Assembly: GCA_040389045.1 (NCBI GenBank)
Contig: JAZKAT010000003.1
Span: 5,198-69,197 of the forward strand
Origin: UBA5158 sp040389045
GTDB lineage: Bacteria > Pseudomonadota > Gammaproteobacteria > DSM-16500
Length of the DNA stretch: 64,000 bases
Reading direction: 5' to 3'
Shown: piece after piece, positions 41,135-49,825 of the stretch
Layout: each line of letters starts with the position of its first letter
Position numbering within the stretch: the stretch's first letter is position 1
The notes under the pieces: model-generated
Told to the model about the DNA's origin: nothing
What the model saw: only the letters and a program-made list of their open reading frames with translations
Database searches by the model: none
Program-made: the position numbers and the translations under genes

Positions 41135-42103
41135 TCAGCCAAACATATTACGCAACCCCGGGAAACACCACCAGCTTGAGCTTTGTTCTGCCGGCGCGTT
41201 TTTTTCTTGATACTTAGGCCCATCGAAGTTATTTATACGAAGTTCATGAGCAATATCGCCCACCGCCATCGTAGGTAAGTCTTGCAAAAATTTATCGCGA
41301 ACATTGACATCTTGTTTGATTTCTATAGTTGATGATATTGCGGTGACCGGCGCTACTGCTGCGCTGGGTTTAGCCGCTGTCAGCACTGGCGTTTTCAAAA
41401 ATTCCACGCGCTCTTCTTTGGTAGGAATTAAGAGAAAAGTTACCAATTCCCCACGCAAGGATGAAGGATTAGTACCGCTAGGCGCAAAAACATTTAACGA
41501 ACTATAATCACTACCCACTTTACCAGTCGCCAGAAAGCGTACTTTTTCATTATCAAGTTCAGCAAGAGTATTGCACTTATTGAATGCCTCCGTTAATTCG
41601 TAAGCACGGGTGACGCCGTGCATTTTGCTCCACGACGATTGTCGTTCGGTGATGTACTTATTTAGAAAACGTGTTAACTGAATTTTTTCTTCAAGTAATT
41701 CCAAATCTAATTGCTTCGTATGATTAATGATTTCGAGCTGTACCGTCCTTGCCACATTTATTTCAGAACCCTCATCCGCGAGCTTTGGCGCGATATAGGA
41801 GATCAGCAAGCTTCGCAGCGTGCTCGCCTGAGTAGGCCAGCAACAAAACCAAGAGGAACGGTAGTCGGTTGCGGTAGTTTTATTGGAAAAATAGGTAGCG
41901 AGTCCGCCGCTTACGACGGGGCGATAATACTCGTTTTCAGACTCATTCACTGTTTGAGTAGAAGGGGGAGAAATACTTGGCGTAATATCTTTTTTTAAAT
42001 CCTTGATCTGACGCTGCCCATGATAATCGTAGCGGTTTTTTGCCTGCCAATGGTTCATCAATTCTATAGCGTACTCTCTCAGCATCGCAAAGCGGCCCAT
42101 CAT
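41135..42103 (-). CDS. Protein of unknown function with paired Trp/Cys motifs
   Basis: I do not recognise this 322-residue soluble protein. It has no signal peptide and no long hydrophobic stretch. Two similar aromatic-cysteine clusters stand out: S-S-W-F-C-C-W-P at about 84-91 and S-S-S-W-W-C-F-P-G near the C-terminus (308-316). The region about 120-175 is strongly helical and charged (E-I-I-N-H-T-K-Q-L-D-L-E-L-L-E-E-K). Two ATGs at 42103 and 42100 share AAGGA upstream. It may be lineage-specific; Cys/aromatic clusters can be lipidation or metal sites, which is speculation. Confidence 0.65.
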   Translation of the reverse strand: MMGRFAMLREYAIELMNHWQAKNRYDYHGQRQIKDLKKDITPSISPPSTQTVNESENEYYRPVVSGGLATYFSNKTTATDYRSSWFCCWPTQASTLRSLLISYIAPKLADEGSEINVARTVQLEIINHTKQLDLELLEEKIQLTRFLNKYITERQSSWSKMHGVTRAYELTEAFNKCNTLAELDNEKVRFLATGKVGSDYSSLNVFAPSGTNPSSLRGELVTFLLIPTKEERVEFLKTPVLTAAKPSAAVAPVTAISSTIEIKQDVNVRDKFLQDLPTMAVGDIAHELRINNFDGPKYQEKNAPAEQSSSWWCFPGLRNMFG

Positions 42104-42183
42104 AAAAATAATTCCTTAACGTAATAGTCCCGTCATCATGCTAGCTAAAGATTAAGGTTATCTTAACGAAGAGGTTTTTTTGC

Positions 42184-42226
42184 AGAAAAAAAGCAGTCAG
42201 CCTGGCGGTAAACAGCCAGGCACTGA
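42184..42226 (-). terminator. Intrinsic terminator after the small membrane protein gene
   Basis: On the minus strand GCCTGGC, loop TGTTTACC, GCCAGGC with flanking partial pairing, followed after a few bases by TTTTTTT. It starts about 10 bases after the stop at 42236 and would separate that gene from the unknown gene downstream. Confidence 0.75.
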
Positions 42227-42235
42227 AATAATATT

Positions 42236-42436
42236 TTAGGAGTGAACAGGTATGACGATATGGCTGTTATTGCTAATTGGCGGATAAGTTACCAGCGTTG
42301 TATCAGTGTAGAAATAAATAAAAGTAATGACTGCTAAAATCAACATCAAGCCAATACCAATCGAAATTTCAAAGTCATGCTGTTCAGGTCGAAAGTTCTT
42401 AACCTTTTGATATTTAAAGTTATAAGCAGTAGACAT
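42236..42436 (-). CDS. Small single-pass membrane protein of unknown function
   Basis: A 66-residue protein: hydrophilic N-terminal 20 residues, one membrane helix (about 22-43, I-S-I-G-I-G-L-M-L-I-L-A-V-I-T-F-I), then a short polar tail. No family recognised. GGAG lies nine bases before ATG 42436, and a terminator follows the stop, so it looks like a real single-gene transcript or the end of the midA operon. Confidence 0.6.
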   Translation of the reverse strand: MSTAYNFKYQKVKNFRPEQHDFEISIGIGLMLILAVITFIYFYTDTTLVTYPPISNNSHIVIPVHS

Positions 42437-42571
42437 GAGGTACTACTCCATGCTGGTTATTTTTATGGGGGATCTATCCGTCAAACTACCAGTATGGCTG
42501 GGTAGCCGCACATTGAAAATTGGGTCCGTCCAGCACGTCAGTGAGTAATAACCCTTAAGCAGTTACTCCAT

Positions 42572-43117
42572 TCAAGCTGTGGTTAATTCAGGTTGGGTAC
42601 GTGCCAACGCATGGGCAGCGGCATAGCGTTCACTTTGCCAGGTAGTCGCGCCGGATTCACCACGACCATTATGGGCTTTGACGGTAATGCCGTAGATGTG
42701 ATGGCCCTGTAATTCCTGCATGTCTTGTAATAATTGTTGTAAAAACCAATTCGACATTTCTTCCAGAGTCACATTGGTAATTGATAACACGACGGCGTCA
42801 CGCTTAAAAAATTCCATGACGTCATTATTAAAATGCACTAACCATTTGTTAGCGGTTTCTTCAATGCGCAAAAATTCCGAGCGTGCCGGCAAAATAAAAT
42901 GATAATCCAGGCTGGCGCACAATTTCATGAGTTTTTGGCGGTAGTAGCGGACATCGAAACACATGCCATTTTTTTCAATCAGAGTTTCAAAGGCGACATT
43001 AATTTGATAATCATGGCCATGCATGGTTTCGCGTTCCGTCGCAGAAAAAATCATAAAGTGGCCTCCTGAAAATTTCAGTTCTTCTTTATGCAATTCAACA
43101 ATTCCGAAACGTGGCAC
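42572..43117 (-). CDS. PTPS-III-like 6-pyruvoyltetrahydropterin synthase paralog
   Basis: A 181-aa protein of the PTPS/QueD fold. Zinc ligands are H20 (S-G-G-H-F), H33 and H35 (M-H-G-H-D-Y). The catalytic Cys of QueD (C-x3-HGH) and animal PTPS (C-x5-HGH) is absent; instead E30 gives E-x2-HGH, the pattern described for PTPS-III, which cleaves dihydroneopterin triphosphate to 6-hydroxymethyl-dihydropterin and can replace FolB in folate synthesis. A folE gene and a pteridine reductase gene elsewhere in the window fit that pathway. It is about 60 residues longer than E. coli QueD, with an N-terminal extension and a C-terminal Ala-rich tail. midA lies 99 bases upstream. Confidence 0.8.
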   Translation of the reverse strand: MPRFGIVELHKEELKFSGGHFMIFSATERETMHGHDYQINVAFETLIEKNGMCFDVRYYRQKLMKLCASLDYHFILPARSEFLRIEETANKWLVHFNNDVMEFFKRDAVVLSITNVTLEEMSNWFLQQLLQDMQELQGHHIYGITVKAHNGRGESGATTWQSERYAAAHALARTQPELTTA

Positions 43118-43216
43118 AGCGTATTCCCCTAGAGATTTATGTTTGGGCGGCTATTATACACAAGGAGAAAGATAAATTCCGCTAAAAATTATTTTCGGCA
43201 GGATTGGGTATATTTG

Positions 43217-44383
43217 TTACAAATCTTTGCGTCTATCGCTTAAAGAAAAGCCTAATAATGGTTCATCAAATTGCTTGGTCAGCGCCATTACCTTGATGAG
43301 CTCGCCCATTTGCGCAGGCAAAGTCAGTAATTTAATGGCCTGGTTTTGTTGATATTGTTCAACGGGAGAAAGTTTTTCCACGGCGGCTAATTCAATGATG
43401 CCGCAGGCCAGTAAAAATCCTGCTTGCGTTGTGTAACCGGCTACCGTCAAACCTGCGTCACTGGCCGTTTCCGCGACGGAGGTGAAATCTACGTGAGTAG
43501 TAATATCTTGCAAGCCTAAATATTTGAATGGATCGGTATGACGATAATGCTGGTAATAACACATCATCGTTCCCATGCTACGGTCAGGATGGTAATATTC
43601 GTTGCGGCCGTAGCCATAATCAAATAATAAGATGACGCCTTCTTGTAAAATATCATCCAGTGTGTTGATCAACGCGGGTATCATCAAATTCATTTCTGAT
43701 TCATAGCCATCGGCTAGTAGATGCGCTTTTTGAATATTAGCAAGATTATGGCTTAATTCTTTGGTGGTGGGTGGGACGGATAACCAGCTTAAGCGCTCAT
43801 TTAACATAGTGACACAACGTTCTTTTGTTTTATGTTCATCAATGTGAAAGCAATGCGCGGGCAGTGCATCCAGCACTTCATTCGCAAATATAATGCCCTT
43901 AAGCGGTTGTGCAGGCGGATGATCTAACCAATGGACGCGTTTTAGCAAGTGCGGACAAGTGACTTCAAGATAATGATTTTGTTTGGCGCGTAAATCCGCG
44001 CTGACTTCGAGAATGAGATAACGATGTGGCAGGGCGTCAACTTGTTCAAGCGCCATGAGTAAATCCGCGGCAAATTTCCCTGAGCCAGCGCCCAGTTCAA
44101 GGATGTCACCGCCACCAAGCTGAGCTAAAATATCCTGACATTGACGCGCGACACATTTGGCGAATAATGCTGAAATTTCCGGAGCGGTAAGAAAGTCGCC
44201 GGTAGTACCGAATTTTTGATTGCCCGAACTGTAATAACCTAGCCCTGGCGCATACAAGACAATTTCCATAAAGCGGGCAAAAGTAATATAACCGCCTTTT
44301 TTTACTATTTCATGTCGTAATAATTCCAGCAATTTTGCGCTGTGTTGCAGGGCATCAGCACTGGGGGTAGGTAATGTTGTCAT
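43217..44383 (-). CDS. MidA/NDUFAF7-family SAM-dependent methyltransferase
   Basis: A 388-aa protein with the MidA layout: N-terminal F-A-R-F-M-E-I-V-L-Y-A-P-G-L-G-Y-Y-S (the family's opening block), SAM-binding motif I-L-E-L-G-A-G-S-G-K-F-A near 93-105, N-E-V-L-D-A-L-P near 167, and L-L-F-D-Y-G-Y-G near 252. In mitochondria this family methylates an arginine of the complex I subunit NDUFS2; the bacterial target is probably similar but unproven. Divergent from the pteridine reductase gene (55 bases between starts). Confidence 0.9.
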   Translation of the reverse strand: MTTLPTPSADALQHSAKLLELLRHEIVKKGGYITFARFMEIVLYAPGLGYYSSGNQKFGTTGDFLTAPEISALFAKCVARQCQDILAQLGGGDILELGAGSGKFAADLLMALEQVDALPHRYLILEVSADLRAKQNHYLEVTCPHLLKRVHWLDHPPAQPLKGIIFANEVLDALPAHCFHIDEHKTKERCVTMLNERLSWLSVPPTTKELSHNLANIQKAHLLADGYESEMNLMIPALINTLDDILQEGVILLFDYGYGRNEYYHPDRSMGTMMCYYQHYRHTDPFKYLGLQDITTHVDFTSVAETASDAGLTVAGYTTQAGFLLACGIIELAAVEKLSPVEQYQQNQAIKLLTLPAQMGELIKVMALTKQFDEPLLGFSLSDRRKDL

Positions 44384-44438
44384 AGATAGTCTATAATTCG
44401 GTGGCTTTAACGATTAAGTTATCAATAAATGGTGAATT

Positions 44439-45185
44439 ATGCAAAAAAACCAGCAAGTTGCTCTCATCACCGGTGCGCCAAAACGTATCGGGGCGGCGAT
44501 CGCGCGTCTACTTCATGCCCAGGGTATGAATGTTATCGTGCATTATAATACTTCAAAAATATTAGCGGAAAAATTATGCGCTGAGTTGAACCAGGCACGT
44601 ACCGAATCCGCAGTAGCGCTGCCAGCGGATTTATGTGCGACTGTCCAGTTGGAAAAATTAGTGCTTGATGCGGTGAATATCTGGGGCCGACTGGATGTCT
44701 TAGTCAATAATGCTTCGAGTTTTTATCGCACTAAAATCGGCGAAACCACGTTAGCAGCATGGGAAGGTATGCTGAGTTGTAATTTAACAGCACCGTTTTT
44801 TTTGACGCAGGCAGCGGCGGTTTATTTGAAAAAACAGCAAGGCAGTGTAGTGAATATTGCCGATGTGCATGGGCATAGACCCATGCGTGAATATGCGGCG
44901 TATTGTGTTTCGAAAGCGGGATTGATTATGTTGACGAAAGCGTTCGCGAAAGAATTAGCGCCGGCGGTGAGAGTCAATGCCCTGGCGCTTGGGCCCACAG
45001 TCCCACCGGAAGGGGCCAATGAATTGTCTACAGCGGTCCAGCAGAAAATTATCGAGCGTACGCCATTACAGCGTGTTGGTAATGTGGAAGATGTGGCACG
45101 GGCCGTGTGGTTTTTGATAAGTGGCGCTGGCTATATTACGGGCCAAGTGCTGGCAGTTGATGGCGGCAGATCGCTAATGATTTAA
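44439..45185 (+). CDS. folM: Pteridine reductase (FolM/PTR1-like short-chain dehydrogenase)
   Basis: A 248-aa SDR. N-terminal I-T-G-A-P-K-R-I-G-A-A-I-A-R binds NADPH, with the Arg typical of pteridine reductases; then N-N-A-S-S-F-Y (N-N-A-S-S-F-Y-x-T being characteristic of PTR1/FolM). The active-site Tyr-x3-Lys is Y-C-V-S-K, with the upstream N-I-A-D-V-H in place of the usual Ser, as in FolM/PTR1 where Asp serves the role. It reduces dihydropterins or dihydrofolate to tetrahydro forms. G-R-x-L-M-I closes the chain. Confidence 0.85.
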   Translation: MQKNQQVALITGAPKRIGAAIARLLHAQGMNVIVHYNTSKILAEKLCAELNQARTESAVALPADLCATVQLEKLVLDAVNIWGRLDVLVNNASSFYRTKIGETTLAAWEGMLSCNLTAPFFLTQAAAVYLKKQQGSVVNIADVHGHRPMREYAAYCVSKAGLIMLTKAFAKELAPAVRVNALALGPTVPPEGANELSTAVQQKIIERTPLQRVGNVEDVARAVWFLISGAGYITGQVLAVDGGRSLMI

Positions 45186-45261
45186 ACGTGAAAAAAATGT
45201 ATTTTTGGCTGCGGAAAGTGTATTTTGCAATTTGAAAATGGTTTCTCCAGGAAGCAGTGAC

Positions 45262-47001
45262 ATGCTGTCATTACGTAACACATTTATGAATGTCTATAAG
45301 GCCAGGTTATATCCTAACTATTGGGATATAATGGCGCTCTTTTTAGCATTGAGTGTGATTATTTTGCTGGCCTATAATGCCAGACAAATGACGGTGCCTT
45401 ATCATCTGGGACAACAAATTCCCATTTCTCTAGATCCTATTCATTTGCCAGGTTATGCCGCGCGTACAGTGTTACGTATGTTGATCGCCTTGTTTTGCTC
45501 ATTGTTATTCACATTTATTTTTGCGACCCTGGCGGCCAAGAGCCGACGCGCGTCACGTTTGATTATTCCCATGATTGATATTTTGCAATCCGTGCCTATT
45601 CTGGGTTTTCTTTCCATCACGGTAGTGGGTTTTATCGCGCTGTGTCCGAATAGCATGTTGGGGCCAGAATGCGCGGCAATTTTTGCGATTTTTACTTCGC
45701 AGGCATGGAACATGACTTTAGGCTTTTATCAAACTGTGCGTTCAGTGCCAGCGGAATTGAAAGAAGCGGCGAATATGTTTCATTTATCAGCGTGGCAACG
45801 TTTCTGGCGTATTGATGTGCCTTTTTCCATGCCGGGTTTGCTGTGGAATATGATGATGTCCATGTCGGCAGGCTGGTTTTTTGTGGTGGCATCGGAAGCT
45901 ATTTCTGTTGCGCACCAGCAAATTTTATTGCCGGGCATTGGCTCCTATATTGCGATTGCCATCAAGACGGCGAATGTGCATGCGATCTGGTATGCGATTA
46001 TCGCGATGTTAATTGTTATTCTGCTTTACGATCAATTGTTATTTCGTCCCTTGATAGCATGGGCTGATAAATTCAAAGCGGAGCAAGTCGCGCAGGAACG
46101 TGAAGTGCATTCCTGGGTAGTTAACCTCTTGCATAGAACGCGCATGTTGCGTTTCGTCGGCAGGAAGTGCGCGGATTTTTTTGATGCTTTTGTTAATATT
46201 GCCGTGCTGCGTTCCAAACCCAAAGCGTATCGTCCTCTGGTCACGCGCTTAAAAAATGAAGCATTAATTAATTTGATTTGGAATATTGTAATCACTCTGG
46301 TCATGATAGGTGGCTTGAGTTATCTGGGCTTATTTCTTTTTCACACCGTGCCATTCGCGGAAATTAAAGAAGTATTTAAGTTGGGGTTGATTACGGCGTT
46401 GCGGGTTTTTGTTTCTATTTTTATTTGTTCTCTCATTTGGGTCCCCATTGGTGTGTGGATTGGTTTGCGCGCGCGGGTCGCTGAATTTGTGCAGCCAGTC
46501 GCGCAATTTCTGGCGGCGTTTCCGGCGAATCTGTTGTATCCATTGTTTGTCGTGATGATTATCAAATATCATTTAAATGTGAATGTCTGGGTAACGCCGT
46601 TAATGGTGTTGGGCGCGCAATGGTATGTATTGTTTAATGTAATCGCTGGCGCGTCGGTGATTCCTAAAGATTTGCTGCAAGCCGCGGATAATTTTGGGGT
46701 GTCGCATTGGCTGCGTTGGCGACGAATATTATTACCCGGTATTTTCCCTTATTACATCACTGGCGCGATCACCGCGGTGGGCGGCGCATGGAACGCCAGC
46801 ATTGTCGCAGAAGTGGTAACCTGGGGTGACAAAACCCTTGTTGCGACTGGATTGGGCGCGTATATTTCGCAACATACTACCGGGGGTAATTTTCTTAATA
46901 TTGCGCTGGGTATTGGTATGATGTGTATACTGGTATTAACTTTCAACCGCTTAGTATGGCGGCCGTTGTATATATTGGCGGAACGTTATCAGTTAGATTA
47001 G
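45262..47001 (+). CDS. NitT/TauT-type ABC transporter permease, two fused modules
   Basis: A 579-aa inner-membrane protein made of two consecutive BPD_transp_1 permease domains. Each has an EAA-type loop that contacts the ATPase: E-L-K-E-A-A-N-M-F-H-L-S (about 170) and L-L-Q-A-A-D-N-F-G-V-S (about 475). A charged linker (about 265-330) joins them. The start ATG 45262 has AGGAAG eight bases upstream; an in-frame TTG 45205 is less likely. The ATPase gene begins 11 bases after the stop. No periplasmic binding-protein gene is nearby, so the substrate (anion or organic ion) cannot be inferred. Confidence 0.9.
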   Translation: MLSLRNTFMNVYKARLYPNYWDIMALFLALSVIILLAYNARQMTVPYHLGQQIPISLDPIHLPGYAARTVLRMLIALFCSLLFTFIFATLAAKSRRASRLIIPMIDILQSVPILGFLSITVVGFIALCPNSMLGPECAAIFAIFTSQAWNMTLGFYQTVRSVPAELKEAANMFHLSAWQRFWRIDVPFSMPGLLWNMMMSMSAGWFFVVASEAISVAHQQILLPGIGSYIAIAIKTANVHAIWYAIIAMLIVILLYDQLLFRPLIAWADKFKAEQVAQEREVHSWVVNLLHRTRMLRFVGRKCADFFDAFVNIAVLRSKPKAYRPLVTRLKNEALINLIWNIVITLVMIGGLSYLGLFLFHTVPFAEIKEVFKLGLITALRVFVSIFICSLIWVPIGVWIGLRARVAEFVQPVAQFLAAFPANLLYPLFVVMIIKYHLNVNVWVTPLMVLGAQWYVLFNVIAGASVIPKDLLQAADNFGVSHWLRWRRILLPGIFPYYITGAITAVGGAWNASIVAEVVTWGDKTLVATGLGAYISQHTTGGNFLNIALGIGMMCILVLTFNRLVWRPLYILAERYQLD

Positions 47002-47012
47002 CGAGAATTTAT

Positions 47013-48329
47013 ATGCAAGATCACAACACTATAGTCGAAGCTGCGCCAATCATTGAAGTGTATGACGTCGAAAAATCTTTTAAAAAAGGTGATCGTCAGG
47101 AATTGTTGGTGTTGAAAGATGTGAATTTTCGCATGAATGAAGGCGAAGTTGTCGCGATACTTGGCAAATCCGGTTCTGGAAAATCGACATTGTTGCGTAT
47201 TATCGCTGGTTTAGTGGCGCCTACGGCGGGAAAAGTGACGTATCGCGGACAATCAGTCTATGGGCCAGTGCGTGGCACCGCCATGGTATTTCAGAATTTT
47301 GCGTTATTGCCCTGGTTGACGGTTTTGCAAAATGTGGAATTAGGTTTGGAAGCGCTTGGCGTTGACCGTGAAGAGCGCCGCGAGCGGGCGTTGAAAGCGA
47401 TTGATACTATCGGTCTTGATGGTTTCGAATCGGCGTTTCCCAAAGAATTATCCGGTGGCATGCGGCAGCGGGTAGGGTTTGCGCGCGCGCTGGTGGTAAA
47501 TCCGGATGTGTTATTGATGGATGAGCCTTTTTCCGCGCTTGATGTATTGACGGCTGACAACTTGAAAAGCGACTTAATGGATTTATGGCAAAATAAAAAA
47601 ACCGCGATCAAAGGTATTTTATTTGTAACGCATAATATTGAAGAAGCGGTGTTGCTGGCTGACCGGATTATTATTTTCACCAGCAATCCCGGTTCGATCC
47701 GTGCGGAATTAAAAGTTACTTTGCCGCACCCGCGTAGTGATCTTGATCCGCGTTTTCGTAATCAGGTGGACCGTGTGTATACCTTGATGACCACGGCGTT
47801 AAAGCCCTTAGGCGCGGCGGATGAGCCACATCATATTGATATTGGTTATCGTTTGCCGGAAGCCAGTATTTCTGAAGTTTCAGGTTTGCTGGAAACGCTG
47901 AATGCGCCGGAAAATAATGGCAAAATGGATTTGCCAGATGTTGCCGACATTTTAATGTTGGATATCGATGAATTGTTTCCGCTGACTGAATTGCTGGAAA
48001 TTTTACAATTTGCCAAAGTTTCCAAAGGTGACATCACTATTACTGAAACGGGTAAGGCATTTGTGGAAGCGGATATTTTGGAACGTAAAAAAATCTTTTC
48101 CGCCACACTCAAAAAATATGTGCCTTTAGCGCGTTATATTTACGACCAGTTAGTGCGCCACCCGCGGCATCGTGCGCTGGAAGAAAACTTTTTGTCACTG
48201 TTGGAAGATTATCTGCCGGAGCAGGAAGCAGACCGCGTATTACAAACGGTGATTGAATGGGGACGTTATGCGGAATTGTTTGCATATGATTATAACGCGG
48301 GTTTGTTAACGCTGGAAAATCCGAAGTAA
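47013..48329 (+). CDS. NitT/TauT-type ABC transporter ATPase with C-terminal AAA-associated domain
   Basis: A 438-aa ATPase: Walker A G-K-S-G-S-G-K-S-T at 51-59, Q-loop near 94, signature L-S-G-G-M at 146-150, Walker B L-L-M-D-E-P at 167-172, H207. Beyond the usual 265 residues it carries about 150 more (280-438), with winged-helix-like motifs, corresponding to the AAA-associated C-terminal domain found on some nitrate/sulfonate-type ATPases and likely regulatory. The start ATG 47013 follows the permease stop by 11 bases; a longer frame inside the permease is spurious. Confidence 0.92.
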   Translation: MQDHNTIVEAAPIIEVYDVEKSFKKGDRQELLVLKDVNFRMNEGEVVAILGKSGSGKSTLLRIIAGLVAPTAGKVTYRGQSVYGPVRGTAMVFQNFALLPWLTVLQNVELGLEALGVDREERRERALKAIDTIGLDGFESAFPKELSGGMRQRVGFARALVVNPDVLLMDEPFSALDVLTADNLKSDLMDLWQNKKTAIKGILFVTHNIEEAVLLADRIIIFTSNPGSIRAELKVTLPHPRSDLDPRFRNQVDRVYTLMTTALKPLGAADEPHHIDIGYRLPEASISEVSGLLETLNAPENNGKMDLPDVADILMLDIDELFPLTELLEILQFAKVSKGDITITETGKAFVEADILERKKIFSATLKKYVPLARYIYDQLVRHPRHRALEENFLSLLEDYLPEQEADRVLQTVIEWGRYAELFAYDYNAGLLTLENPK

Positions 48330-48341
48330 CTTCAACAGCAC

Positions 48342-48776
48342 TCAATCCAGACGTTCAAAGGTCTTGCGCATAATATAAGTTGTGTACCCCTTAAATTCAT
48401 AAGGTAAAACCGCGACTACCGAAAATCCTATCGTTTCATAAAACTGTCTGCCTTGAAATTCAGTGGTGGCGAGTTGGATCAGGTTGCAATTATTTTCTTT
48501 GATGAATTCATCTAATTTATTAAAAAGTTGAGTGCCTAAACCTTTTTTGCGTTCGTTTTCCCGCACCCATACGGTTTCAATGAGGCAGACTTTATCAAAT
48601 AGTTGACCGTAAAGGCCGGCGATAAAATTTTCCGCGTCATCTGTCAGGGAGATGGTGAAAGGTTTAAAATCATAAGCGCCAACTTTGGATTCATTAAAAT
48701 CCTTCAAGTTTTTGGCGATAGTTTCGGAGATTTGCTGGCTTTCTTTCGCATCCATGGTTACTTTTAATTTATTCAT
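48342..48776 (-). CDS. GNAT-family N-acetyltransferase
   Basis: A 144-aa GNAT protein. Acetyl-CoA motif: V-W-V-R-E-N-E-R-K-K-G-L-G-T-Q-L (about 69-84), then F-Y-E-T-I-G-F near 112, the standard motif B. It belongs to the small yjgM/PaiA-like class; substrate unknown. It is the last gene of a minus-strand run dps-FUSC-GNAT and overlaps the FUSC stop by 4 bases. Convergent with the ABC ATPase, 12 bases between stops. Confidence 0.88.
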   Translation of the reverse strand: MNKLKVTMDAKESQQISETIAKNLKDFNESKVGAYDFKPFTISLTDDAENFIAGLYGQLFDKVCLIETVWVRENERKKGLGTQLFNKLDEFIKENNCNLIQLATTEFQGRQFYETIGFSVVAVLPYEFKGYTTYIMRKTFERLD

Positions 48777-49822
48777 AAGGCCTCTTTAATATTACTTGAT
48801 TTGGCGAATAGCAATACCATTTCAGTTAATTGTACCACTAAAATTTCTGCGCAGAAAACTAAGCCATCAAGATAAACAACATCGTCTTCATCCAGAGTGA
48901 CGCGTAAGTCATGCAATACATCTTTGATAGGTTGTACTGAGGGCACTAAGACGGTAACCTTGGATAAGTTTTTATCGATTATGCCGTGACTGATTTTATC
49001 AAAGGTGTCGCAAATGGTTTGGTGGAAGTGTTTGATCACGGGCATTTCCAGTAAAACATTTTTTTCTTTGGGCAGCATATCGCCGGCATAATGCATGCAG
49101 GAAATGCTGCGGAAAATTTCTTTTTCGCAATGTAATAATTTATTAAAATGGGTAGAGTTAAACGCTTCGCCGAAGGGTTCGCGGGCGGATTGTTTCGCCA
49201 GGCTGCGTTGGGCGCTAAGTGATTTGACGATAGTTTCATCTAGTTCATAAAGATCGGTTTCGGTATTTCGTTTAATAAAAATAAATTCATAATATTTTTT
49301 CAGTTGTTCGATAGTGATGGCCTGCATGCGGTGTAAATGGTCGCGGGCGCGTATGGGTAACACAAATTGTGAAACCAGGGCGGCGACGACTATGCCCAGG
49401 CTGATTTCAACGAAGCGTTGCCAGGCGGTCACTATGGTTGGGTTCTGCCCGAGGAGGATGACGGTGATGGTGACGGCGCCCAATGTTCCAGCGTCGCTAT
49501 AACGATTTTCGCCGGTAGCAATATAGCTGAATAGAATTGCGGCTGAGGCAATGACCGCGCCAATAATCGCGGGATTGACGCCAAACGTAAATAAGGTCAA
49601 TGCGGCGATAATTGAGCCGGTGCTAGTGCCGACAAATCGCATGCTGGATTTGGTCAGCATACTGCCGACATTGATTTGGGCGCACATGACGACGAGTATG
49701 GTAATGATTAGCCATTGGTCAGCGTGAAACGGCAACAAGCTGGCGACGATCAAACCGAGCAGGACGGCCAGCGCGGTTTTGACAGAATGAATAGTGCGTT
49801 CATAATCCAGGGTGATAGCCAT
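48773..49822 (-). CDS. FUSC-family inner-membrane exporter-like protein
   Basis: A 349-aa protein: six hydrophobic helices in residues 15-160 with the FUSC-type pattern (T-A-L-A-V-L-L-G; G-T-x-x-G-S-I-I-A; Y-S-D-A-G-T-L-G-A-V-T), then a helical cytoplasmic half. FUSC proteins are linked to efflux of aromatic acids or fusaric acid. It begins 3 bases after the dps stop and overlaps the GNAT gene; co-expression with dps suggests a stress context. Confidence 0.8.
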   Translation of the reverse strand: MAITLDYERTIHSVKTALAVLLGLIVASLLPFHADQWLIITILVVMCAQINVGSMLTKSSMRFVGTSTGSIIAALTLFTFGVNPAIIGAVIASAAILFSYIATGENRYSDAGTLGAVTITVILLGQNPTIVTAWQRFVEISLGIVVAALVSQFVLPIRARDHLHRMQAITIEQLKKYYEFIFIKRNTETDLYELDETIVKSLSAQRSLAKQSAREPFGEAFNSTHFNKLLHCEKEIFRSISCMHYAGDMLPKEKNVLLEMPVIKHFHQTICDTFDKISHGIIDKNLSKVTVLVPSVQPIKDVLHDLRVTLDEDDVVYLDGLVFCAEILVVQLTEMVLLFAKSSNIKEAL

Positions 49823-49825
49823 GCG

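Noticed and set aside
42437..42571. Possible structured RNA in the gap between the PTPS-III-like gene and the small membrane protein gene
   Set aside because: Only short, imperfect stems (GAGTAA/TTACTC) and no T-run; too weak to call.
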